From: Kutzneria viridogrisea
Lineage (GTDB): Bacteria > Actinomycetota > Actinomycetes > Mycobacteriales > Pseudonocardiaceae
Assembly: GCA_014138725.1 (NCBI GenBank)
Contig: JACJID010000002.1
Coordinates: 820,001 to 884,000 of the forward strand
DNA: 64,000 nucleotides
Reading direction: 5' to 3'
Part shown: positions 15,548 through 24,722 of the stretch, one piece after another
Position numbering within the stretch: the stretch's first letter is position 1
How the letters are laid out: every line of letters starts with the position of its first letter
Position numbers and translations under genes: made by a program
The notes under the pieces: model-generated
The model's database searches: none
The model's input: the letters and a program-made list of their open reading frames with translations, nothing else
Told to the model about the DNA's origin: nothing

Positions 15548-16039
15548 GTGACACCGAACCGACCGATCGCCGCCGGGCAGGCGGTTGTCGGTGTGCTCAT
15601 GATCGGCTGCGCCGCGTTCGGCGGTTTCCCGTCCCCGGTGCCACTGCTGTTCCTGGCCGGCGCCGCGGGCACCGCCAACGCCGCGTTCCCGCTGATGCGC
15701 ACCTTCGGCTCGGCCCTGCTCGGTGGCGTGGCCGCCGCCTCGATCGCGCTGGCCGCCGTGCCGTTCAGCACCTGCGCGTCCCCGCATCCGTCCCCGGTCT
15801 TCTCCTGCACCGGCCAGGACCCCAGCTGGCACCTCGCGGGCAGCGTGGTCGCCGCCGGGCTGTGCGGGGCGAGCCTGGTGCTGGCCCGGGTCGCCGCCCA
15901 GGCCGACACGACGGAGGCACTGGCCAGGTTGGGCGCCCAGGTCACCGAGCTGAGCACGCGGCTGGTCCCGGCCGCACCCCGCCCGGCCGGGACCAGTCCC
16001 CGCACCCGGCGGGACCCGCGCTCCGCGGAACGGGACTGA
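15548..16039 (+). CDS. Small membrane protein of unknown function
   Basis: 163 residues, GTG start. Three or four hydrophobic helices lie in the first 120 residues (for example AVVGVLMIGCAAFGG, VPLLFLAGAAGTANAAF, ALLGGVAAASIALAAVPF, AGSVVAAGLCGASLVLARV). The tail has a short amphipathic stretch (TTEALARLGAQVTELSTRL) and a basic, proline-rich end. I recognise no family. It is in the same direction as the prim-pol-like gene, 73 bases away. Confidence 0.6.
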   Translation: MTPNRPIAAGQAVVGVLMIGCAAFGGFPSPVPLLFLAGAAGTANAAFPLMRTFGSALLGGVAAASIALAAVPFSTCASPHPSPVFSCTGQDPSWHLAGSVVAAGLCGASLVLARVAAQADTTEALARLGAQVTELSTRLVPAAPRPAGTSPRTRRDPRSAERD

Positions 16040-16373
16040 CCGCCCCCAGCACGGGACTCACGCTCGGCTGGGCGGGACTCGTGCGCCTGAGGGCGGGACT
16101 CGCGGTGGGCGGCCGACTGGCTCGGCGTGTCCCGCTCGGCGGCGGCCGAGTCCCGGTTTCACCCCAACCGGGCAGGGGCTGGGGATCCCTGCCCGGCTGG
16201 AGTGTCCGGTCACCACCCGCACCCAGGCAGACGCACCGGTGCCTCCCCACACCGACCGCGTCTGCTCCCCCCTCGGTACGGGTGGGGGCCAGACTGGTCA
16301 CCTGACGCCAGGAGCTGGCGCTGGTGACACGTCCGGTCTACCGGGAACCAGTTGTTCACGCTCGACACGGGGG
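16040..16373. other. Intergenic region with GGGACTC copies and a hairpin
   Basis: The first 65 bases hold three copies of GGGACTC(G/A)CG-type sequence (near 16046, 16074 and 16093) related to the minisatellite at 36232. CCGGGCAGGG (16168-16177) and its complement (16187-16196) form a perfect 10-base hairpin, possibly the terminator of the preceding gene. No gene is supported. Confidence 0.5.
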
Positions 16374-16396
16374 TGTGGACAATCAACCGTGGACAA
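16374..16396 (-). promoter_or_regulatory. Two DnaA-box-like sites upstream of the STAND gene
   Basis: On the minus strand 16374-16382 reads TTGTCCACA, the exact actinobacterial DnaA box, and 16388-16396 reads TTGTCCACG, one mismatch. They are 14 bases apart and lie 16 bases before the downstream start. Function is unproven. Confidence 0.3.
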
Positions 16397-16411
16397 CACC
16401 TGGGGGTCCAC

Positions 16412-19400
16412 GTGCCACGACCCGAGCGCCCGCTCGATCCCGACGGAGGCCCTGCTCAGCGGTTCGCGCTGGGGCTGCGCGCGCTGCGCGTGGCGGCGGG
16501 CAACCCCGGCTACCGCGAGATGGCGGCCAGGGTGCACTACTCGGCGGCTGCCCTGTCCGCCGCGGCCAACGGGCGCAAGCTGCCGACCCTGGACATCGCC
16601 CTGGCCTACGTGCGGGCGTGTGCCGGTGACGAGGCGGTGTGGCGGGCGAGGTGGCAGGAGGCGACGCAGGAGCTGACGCCACCGGAGCCGGTGTTCGACG
16701 GGGTGGCGCCGTACCTGGGGCTGGCCGCCTTCCAGTCGGAGGACGCCGACCGGTTCTTCGGGCGCGAGCGACTGGTGGCCGACCTGGTCGCCCGGTTGGC
16801 GCGCGCACCGTTCCTCGCGGTCTACGGCGCCTCGGGCAGCGGCAAGTCCTCGCTGCTGCGGGCCGGTCTGCTGCCCGCGCTGACCCAGGCCCAGCCGACC
16901 TGGTCGCCGGTGGTCTTCACCCCGGGCGCCGATCCGCTGCGGGAGTGCGCCGTGCGGCTGGCCGCCCGCGCGGGGGTCACCGCCGGCACACTGGCCGCCG
17001 AGTTGGCGGCGGACCCCTCGGGGCTGGCCCTGGTGGTACGGCAAGCGCTTGCGGAGCAGCCCGAGGACGCGCAGCTGGTGCTGGTGGTCGACCAGTTCGA
17101 GGAGGTCTTCACGCTCTGCACCGACCGGCAGACCCGCAACCGCTTCGTCTCGGCACTGGTCAGCGTGGCCGTGGACGGGCAGAGCCGGGCACGAGTGGTG
17201 CTGGGCGTGCGCGCGGACTTCTACGCGCGCTGCGCCGAGCACCCGGACCTGGTCGCCGCGCTGAGCGACGCGCAGCTGCTGGTCGGGCCGATGACCGAGC
17301 ACGAGCTGACCGAGGCGGTGACCCGGCCCGCGCAGCGCGCGGGACTGATGGTGGACAAGGCGCTGGTGGCCACGATCGTCGAGCAGGCCAGGGACCGGCC
17401 GGGTGCGCTGCCGCTGGTCTCGCACGCGCTGCTGGAGACCTGGCGCAGGCGGCAGGGCAGCGCCCTCACCCTGGCCGGGTACCAGGCCACCGGCGGGGTG
17501 GACGGGGCGGTGGCCCAGTCGGCGGAGCGCGTGTACCAGGGCCTGGACGACCGGACGCGGCGGCGGACCAGGGACGTCTTCCTGCGGCTGACCGCGCTGG
17601 GTGAGGGCACCGAGGACACCCGGCGCAGGGTGGACCGTGCCGAGCTGGGGGCGGACGAGGAACTGGCCCGGGTGCTGGACCAGCTGGCCGCGGCCCGGCT
17701 GGTGACGCTCGGGCGGCAGAGCGTGGAGATGGCGCACGAGGCGCTGATCGGCGGGTGGCCCAGGCTGCGCGAGTGGCTGGCGGAGGACCGCGAGCAGCTG
17801 CGCGCGCACCGCGGGCTGACCGTGGCGGCGGCCGAGTGGCAGCGGCACGGGCGGGACGAGTCGGAGCTGTACCAGGGCAACCGGCTGGCGCTGTGCGAGT
17901 CGATCGAGGTGGACCGGCTCAACGAGCTGGAGCGGGAGTTCCTGAGGGCCAGCAGGGCGCGGATCACCCGGGAGCAGACGGCGCGGGCGCGGCGCAGGAA
18001 GCTGACCTTGACCGCGCTGGTGGCCACGGCGGTGGTGATGGCGGTGCTGGCGGCGGGCGCGCTGTTCGCGGTGCGCCAGGCCACCGAGGAACGCGACCTG
18101 GCCTACTCCCACCAGTTGGTGGCCATGGCGCGCGGACGGCTGGACCGGGACCCGGAGCTGGGGCTGCTGCTCGCGGTGCGGGCCTTCCAGTCGCGGCCGA
18201 CCGCGGAGGCGCAGTCCCTGCTGCGGCAGGCCACGCTGAACTCGCGGCTGCGGCTGGCCCGGCCGATGAACCAGGGCCGCGTGGTCGGGGTGGCCATCAA
18301 CGGCAAGGGCGACCTGGTGGCCACCAGCGGCGAGGACGGCACCGTGGACGTGCTGCGGGCCGACGGCCAGGGCGCGCCGACCGTGCTGCGCGGGCACGAG
18401 GGCCCGGCGTGGAGCCCGGTGTTCAGCCCGGACGGCACGCGGCTGGCCAGCACCGGGGCCGACCGCGCGGTGTTGATCTGGCACCTGGGCAGCGCGGAGC
18501 CACCGGTGCGGTTGGACTGGGTGACGGGGTTGTGGGGCCTGTCCTACAGTCCGGACGGCACGCGGCTGGCCGGGGCGGCGGCCGACGGCACGATCGTGCT
18601 GTGGGACCTGGCCACTCGCACCGCGCGCACGCTGACCGGGCACACCGGTGACGTGTCGGGCATCGCGTTCAGCCCGGACGGCAGGCACCTGGCCAGCGGG
18701 GGCGCGGACGGCACGCTGCGGGTGTGGGACTCGGCCACCGGCCAGCAGGTGAGCCTGCGCACCGGGCACCAGGGCACGGTGGACCGGGTGACCTACGACC
18801 GCAGCGGTCGGCACCTCGCGACCGCGGGCATCGACGGCACGGTCCGGGTGTGGCCCGCCGAGGGCGGGGACCAGCCGCTGGTGCTGCACGGACACGACGA
18901 GGCGGTGGAGTCGGTGGCCTTCACCCCGGATGGCAACCGCGTGGTCAGCGGCGGGGCGGACGGCACGGTGCGGATCTGGAGCACCACCAGCGAGGCCAAC
19001 CCGCTGGTGCTGCGCGGGCATCACGGCGAGGTGTGGAACGTGGTGACGACCCCGGACGGCCGCCGGGTGTTCAGCGGCGGCAACGACGGCAGCCTGCGGA
19101 TCTGGGACTCCACCGTGGTCGGCGATCCGAAGGTGCTCAGCGGGCACGTCGGCAGCGTGGCCGCCGCGGTCTTCGACCGGTCCGGGCGGCGGGTGGTCAG
19201 CGGGGGCGCGGACGGCACCGTGCGGCTGTGGGACACCGGGGGCACCGGCGAGTCGAGCGTACTGGCCACAGTGGACGGTGAGGTCAGGGCGGTGGCCTTC
19301 AGCGCGGACGGCAGGTCGGTGGCCGCCGCCAGCGACCAGGGCAGGATCGAGGTCCGCGCCGCCGACGGGCACGGCCGGCCGGTGGTGCTCACCGGGCACC

Positions 19401-20095
19401 GCGACGTGGTGTCCGGGCTGGCCTTCAACCCCAGCGGCACGCTGCTGGCCAGTGCGGGCGACGACGGCACGGTCCGGCTGTGGCACACCGACGGCTCGGG
19501 CGAACCCCGGGTGCTCGCCAACTCGGCGGGCGAGCCCGCGCGCGGCGTGGCGTTCAGCCCGGACGGGCGCTGGCTCGCGGCGGCCCTGCACGATGGCACG
19601 GTGCGGGTGTGGCCCGCCGACGGGCACGGCGATCCCGTTGTGCTGCAAGGAAGTCAGGGCCCCGTGTGGAAGGTGGCCTTCAGCCCCGACAGCTCGCTGC
19701 TGGCCAGCGGCGGCAACGACGGCACGGTGCGGGTGTGGCACACCGGGACCTGGGGTGATCCGCTGGTGCAGCACGGGCACGACGGCCTGGTGTGGAGCCT
19801 GGGCTTCAGCGCGGACGGCAAGCAGCTGGTCAGCGCGGGCAACGACCACACGATGCGGATCTGGAACACCGACGGCGCCGGCGAGCCGCTGGTGGTCACC
19901 GGGCAGGGCGCCGCCGTGAACTCGGCCGAGTTCAGCGCCGACGGCCACCTGGTGACCACGCACGAGGACGGCACGGTGCGGGTGGGCAACTGCCCGGAGG
20001 CCGGTCCGATCGAGGGGGTGCTGGCCCTGGCCCAGGCGCACTCCACCCGCGAGCTGACCCCCGAGGAGAACCGGCTCGCCAGTCCCGGTCAGTAA
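16412..20095 (+). CDS. HTH-STAND NTPase with WD40 repeats (nSTAND1 type)
   Basis: 1227 residues from GTG at 16412, with TGGGGGT upstream. Order: XRE-like helix-turn-helix (about 15-75), STAND ATPase with Walker A GASGSGKSSLL (about 139) and Walker B LVLVVDQFEEVF, one membrane helix near 530-554 (LTLTALVATAVVMAVLAAGA), then 14 WD40 repeats (about 618-1203), most ending in DGTVR(V/I/L)W. Fourteen blades would make two seven-bladed propellers. This plan is common in actinobacterial signal-transducing STAND proteins: the propellers sense a ligand or protein and the ATPase assembles. The HTH before and the membrane helix after the ATPase suggest a membrane-tied regulator. The target is unknown. 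Confidence 0.88.
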   Translation: MPRPERPLDPDGGPAQRFALGLRALRVAAGNPGYREMAARVHYSAAALSAAANGRKLPTLDIALAYVRACAGDEAVWRARWQEATQELTPPEPVFDGVAPYLGLAAFQSEDADRFFGRERLVADLVARLARAPFLAVYGASGSGKSSLLRAGLLPALTQAQPTWSPVVFTPGADPLRECAVRLAARAGVTAGTLAAELAADPSGLALVVRQALAEQPEDAQLVLVVDQFEEVFTLCTDRQTRNRFVSALVSVAVDGQSRARVVLGVRADFYARCAEHPDLVAALSDAQLLVGPMTEHELTEAVTRPAQRAGLMVDKALVATIVEQARDRPGALPLVSHALLETWRRRQGSALTLAGYQATGGVDGAVAQSAERVYQGLDDRTRRRTRDVFLRLTALGEGTEDTRRRVDRAELGADEELARVLDQLAAARLVTLGRQSVEMAHEALIGGWPRLREWLAEDREQLRAHRGLTVAAAEWQRHGRDESELYQGNRLALCESIEVDRLNELEREFLRASRARITREQTARARRRKLTLTALVATAVVMAVLAAGALFAVRQATEERDLAYSHQLVAMARGRLDRDPELGLLLAVRAFQSRPTAEAQSLLRQATLNSRLRLARPMNQGRVVGVAINGKGDLVATSGEDGTVDVLRADGQGAPTVLRGHEGPAWSPVFSPDGTRLASTGADRAVLIWHLGSAEPPVRLDWVTGLWGLSYSPDGTRLAGAAADGTIVLWDLATRTARTLTGHTGDVSGIAFSPDGRHLASGGADGTLRVWDSATGQQVSLRTGHQGTVDRVTYDRSGRHLATAGIDGTVRVWPAEGGDQPLVLHGHDEAVESVAFTPDGNRVVSGGADGTVRIWSTTSEANPLVLRGHHGEVWNVVTTPDGRRVFSGGNDGSLRIWDSTVVGDPKVLSGHVGSVAAAVFDRSGRRVVSGGADGTVRLWDTGGTGESSVLATVDGEVRAVAFSADGRSVAAASDQGRIEVRAADGHGRPVVLTGHRDVVSGLAFNPSGTLLASAGDDGTVRLWHTDGSGEPRVLANSAGEPARGVAFSPDGRWLAAALHDGTVRVWPADGHGDPVVLQGSQGPVWKVAFSPDSSLLASGGNDGTVRVWHTGTWGDPLVQHGHDGLVWSLGFSADGKQLVSAGNDHTMRIWNTDGAGEPLVVTGQGAAVNSAEFSADGHLVTTHEDGTVRVGNCPEAGPIEGVLALAQAHSTRELTPEENRLASPGQ

Positions 20096-20249
20096 ACAAG
20101 TCGAATCGTCAACTACACGTTCCAGTGATCAAGGCAGCCGATCGCGCGACCGATAGCCGCAACCCTTCGTGACTAAACCCCTGATGGACTGAATCGTTTG
20201 CATCGAATCGGTCACCAAACTGGCGGTCCCGGCGTGTCGAGGCGCGGGC

Positions 20250-20255
20250 TAGGTT
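20250..20255 (+). promoter_or_regulatory. -10 element of leaderless nos promoter
   Basis: TAGGTT ends eight bases before ATG at 20264; there is no ribosome site, so a leaderless message is likely. It supports ATG 20264 over upstream in-frame starts. Confidence 0.45.
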
Positions 20256-20263
20256 CGTTCGCC

Positions 20264-21550
20264 ATGGCCGCGCCCACCGAGAACACCACACCGCCCAGCG
20301 GGTGTCCCGTACGGCACCAGGAGCCCGAGCACCACGAGGCGCCCGCAGCCGATGTCCTGGGCCAGGCCGAGGAGTTCCTCGCCCAGTTCCACCGCGAGCA
20401 CCCGAAGGTCGGGCCGGTCGGCCCCCGGCTGGCGCAGGTCGCCGAGGAGATCGACCGCACCGGGACGTACCGGCACACCGAGGGCGAGCTGGCCTTCGGC
20501 GCGCGGGTCGCCTGGCGCAACAGCGCGCGCTGCATCGGCAGGCTGTACTGGCACAGCCTGCGGGTGCGCGACATGCGGCGGCTGCGCTCGGCCGCCGACG
20601 TGGCCGCGCAGTGCGCCGAGCACCTGAGGCTGGCCACCAACGGCGGCCGGATCCGGCCCACCATGACCGTCTTCGCCCCGGACACACCAGGACAGCCGGG
20701 GCCGCGCATCTGGAACGAGCAGCTCATCCGGTACGCCGGGTACTGGGAACCGGAGACCGGCACCGTACTCGGCGACCCGCGCTACGCCGAGTTCACCGAG
20801 GAGGTGTGCAGACTCGGTTGGGTCCCCCCGACCGATCGCGGCCGGTTCGACGTGCTGCCGCTGGTCGTGGAGACCCCCGAGGACGGGGTGACCCTGCACC
20901 AGCTGCCCCCCTCGGTGGTGCAGGAGGTGGAGCTGAGCCACCCCGAGCACGCCTGGTTCGCCGGGCTGGGCCTGCGCTGGCACTCGGTGCCAGCCATCAG
21001 CAACATGCGCCTGGTGATCGGCGGGATCTCCTATCCCGCGGCCCCGTTCAACGGCTGGTACATGGGCACCGAGATCGGCGCCCGCAACCTCGCCGACGTC
21101 GATCGCTACGACCTGCTCGGCGAGATCGGGGCCCGGCTGGGCCTGGACACCTCCTGCGAGCAGACCCTGTGGCGCGACCGCGCGCTGGTCGAGCTGAACC
21201 GCGCCGTGCTGCACTCCTTCGCCCGCGCGGAAGTGGCGATCACCGACCACCACACGGAATCCGCCCGGTTCCTCACGCACCTGCGCAAGGAGGAGGAGGC
21301 CGGGCGGAGTTGCCCCGCCGACTGGAGCTGGATCGTGCCACCGATGTCCGGCTCGCTCACCCCGGTGTTCCACCGCTATTACGACACCGAGCAACTGCGC
21401 CCCGAGTTCGTGCTCGACGAGGACGCGGTGAGCCGGGGTGTGCGGGCCACTCCACGGTGCTTTCCCGAGCCCAAGCCCACGACCGATCCGCAGCGGCTCG
21501 GCCGGTGGAGGTTGAACTGGCGGGCGCGGCGGGCGGTGTCCTACGTGTAG
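20264..21550 (+). CDS. nos: Bacterial nitric oxide synthase oxygenase
   Basis: 428 residues, oxygenase domain only, as in other bacterial NOS. The heme ligand is Cys90 in WRNSARCIGR. The substrate pocket is seen in RWHSVPAISNMRLVIGGISYPAAPFNGWYMGTEIGARNLAD, including the Glu that binds the arginine guanidinium (GTEIG), and the pterin side in the DWSWIVPPMSGSLTPVFH region. It should oxidise L-arginine to citrulline and NO with electrons from a host reductase; no flavin reductase domain or gene is adjacent. No nitration P450 or peptide synthetase is near, so thaxtomin-like use is not supported; NO signalling or stress defence is possible. A sensor kinase gene follows 120 bases later. Confidence 0.93.
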   Translation: MAAPTENTTPPSGCPVRHQEPEHHEAPAADVLGQAEEFLAQFHREHPKVGPVGPRLAQVAEEIDRTGTYRHTEGELAFGARVAWRNSARCIGRLYWHSLRVRDMRRLRSAADVAAQCAEHLRLATNGGRIRPTMTVFAPDTPGQPGPRIWNEQLIRYAGYWEPETGTVLGDPRYAEFTEEVCRLGWVPPTDRGRFDVLPLVVETPEDGVTLHQLPPSVVQEVELSHPEHAWFAGLGLRWHSVPAISNMRLVIGGISYPAAPFNGWYMGTEIGARNLADVDRYDLLGEIGARLGLDTSCEQTLWRDRALVELNRAVLHSFARAEVAITDHHTESARFLTHLRKEEEAGRSCPADWSWIVPPMSGSLTPVFHRYYDTEQLRPEFVLDEDAVSRGVRATPRCFPEPKPTTDPQRLGRWRLNWRARRAVSYV

Positions 21551-21670
21551 GTGGTGTCGGGGCGCGGAATAGCACCCGAGCGCCCACCGCTTTTCACTGA
21601 TGGACAACGCCGTTGGGGTTCGAGTACGAGACCCGGGCGAAGGCCATCGCGGAACCGGATCCACCCCCGG

Positions 21671-23950
21671 ATGGCTACTGTGTTTCGCGTGGCCTCCCCT
21701 ACCAGTGGCGCCGGTCCCCGCTCGGCGGTGCCGATGTGGCTGCTGGCCACGGCACTGATCCTGCTCACCCTGGCCTCGCTGGTGGTCCGCATGGCGACGC
21801 CCTCGGACGGCACGACCATCGACAGCGGGGACCACGTGCTCACGGCGGGCGCGGTGCGGGTGCACGGCACGCACGACTCGGGTGAGTTGCAGGTCGGCGA
21901 CCAGGTGCTGGCCATCGACGGCCACCCGGTGCGGGACGTGACCGCGGTGCCGCTGCCCGAGGACCGGCCGCTGGTCTACACGGTGCTGCGCGGGGGCGCG
22001 CAGACCACGGCGAACGTCACGCTGCACACCTTCGACCTGGCGCAGGCGCTGACCGACTCGTGGGCGATGCTGCTGCTGATCGCCGCACTGCTCGGCGTGG
22101 CGATCTTCCTGTACCGGCTGCGACCGGCGAACCCGGCGGCCAGAACGGGTCTGCTGATCGCCTCGCTGGCCCTGCTGAGCGGGATCCCGGGCGGGATGCT
22201 CACCCTCCAGGCAGTGGACCTGGTCAGCGGCACGAGGTTCTGGTGGTGGCTGCTGGCCCAGCTCGCCTACGCCACGCTGTGGGCGGCGATGCTGCACTTC
22301 ACGCTGGTGTTCCCGGAGCAGCGGGCGGGCCGCGGGCACCGGCTGGCGGTGACCCTGGTCTACGCGGGGCCGTGGCTGTTGCTGCTCGCGAAGCTGGCGC
22401 TGTTGCTGCCCGCCGCGAGCACTTCGCTGGAGCGCTTCGACCTGGTCGGGTCCCCGGTGTACCCGACGATCTACCTGTACCCGGTGCTGGTGCTGGTCGC
22501 GCTGGTGTACAGCTACCACTCCAGCGCCGACGAGCTGACCCGGCACAGGTTGTCCGCGCTGGCGATCACCATGGCCAGCGGGTCGGCGCTGTACCTGGTG
22601 CTGTGGGTGCTGCCAGCCCAGTTCGCGCACGGCCCGCTGCTGCCGTGGGGCCTGTTCCCGCTGGTGTTCGTACCCGCGCCCTTCGCGGTGGCGGCGGCGA
22701 TCCTGCGGCACCGGGCGCTGGACATCGACGTGGCGGTCAGCCGCACCCTGGTGTACCTGGTGCTCAGCGTGGCCGTCGCGGGCATCTACCTGCTGGTGAC
22801 CGTGCTGCTCGGCATGGTGCTGCACCCGCTGGGACCGCCCTGGGAGCAGGTCATCGCCGCCAGCGTGGTGGCCGCCGCCGTGCAACCGCTGCGGACCTGG
22901 GCGCAGAGCACGATCAACCTGCGGCTGTTCGGTGCCAGGGACGACCCGTACCGGCTGCTGTCGGTGCTGGCCTCCCGGCTGGAGACGGTGCACTCGCCGG
23001 AGTCCCCGCTGCCCGCCGTGGTGCAGGCCGTGGGCACCACGCTGCGGCTGCCCTACGTGGCGATCGAGACCCTGGTCGGCGGCCGGGCCGAGCAGGTGGC
23101 CAGCTACGGCACGCCCGCGCGCGGGCTCGTCCGCTTCCCGCTGATCTACCAGGGCAGCGCCGTGGGCTACCTGGTGGCGGCCAGCCGGTCCCCGCGCGAG
23201 CCGCTGCGCCGCCGGGACCACCAGGCGCTGGCGAGGGTGGCCACCCAGGCCGGTGCGACGGTGTACGCGGCGCGGGTCACCGCGGACCTGGCCCGCAGCA
23301 AGGAGAAACTCGTCGCGGCGCGGGAGGAGGAGCGGCGCAGGCTGCTGCACGACCTGCACGACGGGGTGGGCCCGACCCTGGCGGCGATCGCGCTGGGCCT
23401 GCCGATGGTGGGCAGCACCCTGCGGGCCGATCCGGACTCGGCGGTGGACCTGCTCGACCGGCTCGGCGCCGAGTTGCAGGGCGCGATCAGGGAGATCCGC
23501 CGGGTGTCCAAGGACCTCGGGCCGACCATGCTGAGCCAGCTCGGCCTGGTGACGGCGGTTCGCGAGCACGCCTCGGCACTGGCACAGCGCCAGCCCGACC
23601 CGTCGCGGCGGGTGGACTTCACCATCGAGGCCAGCCGCAACGGGCTGGGCAAGCTGCCCGCGGCGGTGGAGATCGCCGCGTACCGGATCATCTGCGAGGC
23701 GCTGACCAACGTGGTGCGGCACGCCGCCGCCACGCGGTGCCAGGTGCGGGTGTGGCTGGCGGGCGGGGCGCTGCGGCTGGAGGTCACCGACGACGGCAGG
23801 GGCCTGCCGGGCACGGCGGCGCGCGGGGTCGGCCTGGACTCGATGCGGGAGCGGGCGGTGGAGTTGGGCGGCTCCTGCGTGATGGAAAAAGCCGTGGGCG
23901 GCGGCACCGTGGTGAGCGCTACGCTGCCGCTAGCCAGCGAACAGGACTAG
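21671..23950 (+). CDS. PDZ-containing membrane sensor histidine kinase (HisKA_3, NarL-type)
   Basis: About 759 residues. Order: one N-terminal membrane helix, an extracytoplasmic PDZ-like segment (GELQVGDQVLAIDGHPVRD, about 70-95), six or more membrane helices, a GAF-like region (LPAVVQAVGTTLRLPYVAIETLVGG), the phosphoacceptor box RRRLLHDLHDGVGPTLAAIALGL (His near 560), and a HATPase with NVVRHAAATRCQV and VTDDGRGLPG. It autophosphorylates and should pass phosphate to the response regulator that starts seven bases after its stop. ATG at 21671 is chosen; a GTG at 21689 is close. A PDZ sensor suggests recognition of a peptide or misfolded protein C-terminus. Confidence 0.88.
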   Translation: MATVFRVASPTSGAGPRSAVPMWLLATALILLTLASLVVRMATPSDGTTIDSGDHVLTAGAVRVHGTHDSGELQVGDQVLAIDGHPVRDVTAVPLPEDRPLVYTVLRGGAQTTANVTLHTFDLAQALTDSWAMLLLIAALLGVAIFLYRLRPANPAARTGLLIASLALLSGIPGGMLTLQAVDLVSGTRFWWWLLAQLAYATLWAAMLHFTLVFPEQRAGRGHRLAVTLVYAGPWLLLLAKLALLLPAASTSLERFDLVGSPVYPTIYLYPVLVLVALVYSYHSSADELTRHRLSALAITMASGSALYLVLWVLPAQFAHGPLLPWGLFPLVFVPAPFAVAAAILRHRALDIDVAVSRTLVYLVLSVAVAGIYLLVTVLLGMVLHPLGPPWEQVIAASVVAAAVQPLRTWAQSTINLRLFGARDDPYRLLSVLASRLETVHSPESPLPAVVQAVGTTLRLPYVAIETLVGGRAEQVASYGTPARGLVRFPLIYQGSAVGYLVAASRSPREPLRRRDHQALARVATQAGATVYAARVTADLARSKEKLVAAREEERRRLLHDLHDGVGPTLAAIALGLPMVGSTLRADPDSAVDLLDRLGAELQGAIREIRRVSKDLGPTMLSQLGLVTAVREHASALAQRQPDPSRRVDFTIEASRNGLGKLPAAVEIAAYRIICEALTNVVRHAAATRCQVRVWLAGGALRLEVTDDGRGLPGTAARGVGLDSMRERAVELGGSCVMEKAVGGGTVVSATLPLASEQD

Positions 23951-23956
23951 ATCACT

Positions 23957-24607
23957 GTGGACAAGCTCCGCGTACTCGTCGTCGACGACCACCCGTTGTT
24001 CCGCTACGGGCTGAGTTCCGTGCTGGCCAAGGACTCCGAGATCGAGGTGGTCGGCGAGGAGGCCACCGGGGGTACGGCGGTCAGCGCCGCCGCCCGGCTG
24101 CGGCCCGACGTGGTCGTGATGGACCTGCACCTGCCCGACATCAACGGGGTGGAGGCCACCCGGCGCATCGTCGGCGAGGACCCGTCGGTGCGGGTGCTGA
24201 TGCTGACGATGTTCGACGACAACGACTCGGTTTTCGCCGCGATGCGCGCCGGGGCCAGGGGCTACCTGCTCAAGGGCTCCGGGCCCGAGGAACTGGTCCG
24301 CGCCGTGCAGTCGGTCGGCAGGGGCGAGGCCATCTTCGGCCAGGACATCGCCGCCAAGATGATCACGTTCTTCGCCGCGGGCCCGCAGCGCCCCGCCACG
24401 GCCTTTCCCGAGCTGACCACCCGTGAGCTGGAGATCCTGAACCTGATCGCGCGCGGGGAGTCCAACTCCGGCATCGCCGCGGCCCTGGTCATCAGCCCCA
24501 AGACCGTGCGCAACCACGTGTCGAACATCTTCAGCAAGCTCCAGGTGGCCGACCGGTCCCAGGCGATCGTGCGGGCGCGCGAGGCGGGGCTGGGCGATCA
24601 ACCCTGA
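23957..24607 (+). CDS. NarL/LuxR-family response regulator
   Basis: 216 residues, GTG start. Receiver domain with acidic pair Asp10-Asp11, phosphoacceptor Asp56 (VVVMDLHLP) and Lys of LLKGSG; C-terminal LuxR helix-turn-helix with LTTRELEILNLIARGESNSGIAAALVISPKTVRNHVSNIFSKLQV. It is the cognate partner of the PDZ sensor kinase, in one operon. Target genes are not evident; the adjacent nos gene or the following orphan regulator are candidates by position only. Confidence 0.92.
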   Translation: MDKLRVLVVDDHPLFRYGLSSVLAKDSEIEVVGEEATGGTAVSAAARLRPDVVVMDLHLPDINGVEATRRIVGEDPSVRVLMLTMFDDNDSVFAAMRAGARGYLLKGSGPEELVRAVQSVGRGEAIFGQDIAAKMITFFAAGPQRPATAFPELTTRELEILNLIARGESNSGIAAALVISPKTVRNHVSNIFSKLQVADRSQAIVRAREAGLGDQP

Positions 24608-24722
24608 GTCCTGCCCGGACGGGCAAGGTCGGGACACAGGTCCCATGCGACCGGGACACCGGGCACGTCATCGTTGTCCTCGACGCACACTGCCACAGGG
24701 TGTGCATCGATGGGGAGGGCAC

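Noticed and set aside
16374-16396. Replication origin
   Set aside because: Only two DnaA-like boxes, no AT-rich unwinding stretch and no dnaA/dnaN genes nearby.
16298-20041. 1247-codon minus-strand frame opposite the WD40 protein
   Set aside because: It is the antisense image of a repetitive high-GC gene and shows repeats only because the WD40 repeats do.
20264-21550. Thaxtomin-like nitration role for the NOS
   Set aside because: No TxtE-type P450 or peptide synthetase gene is in the window.
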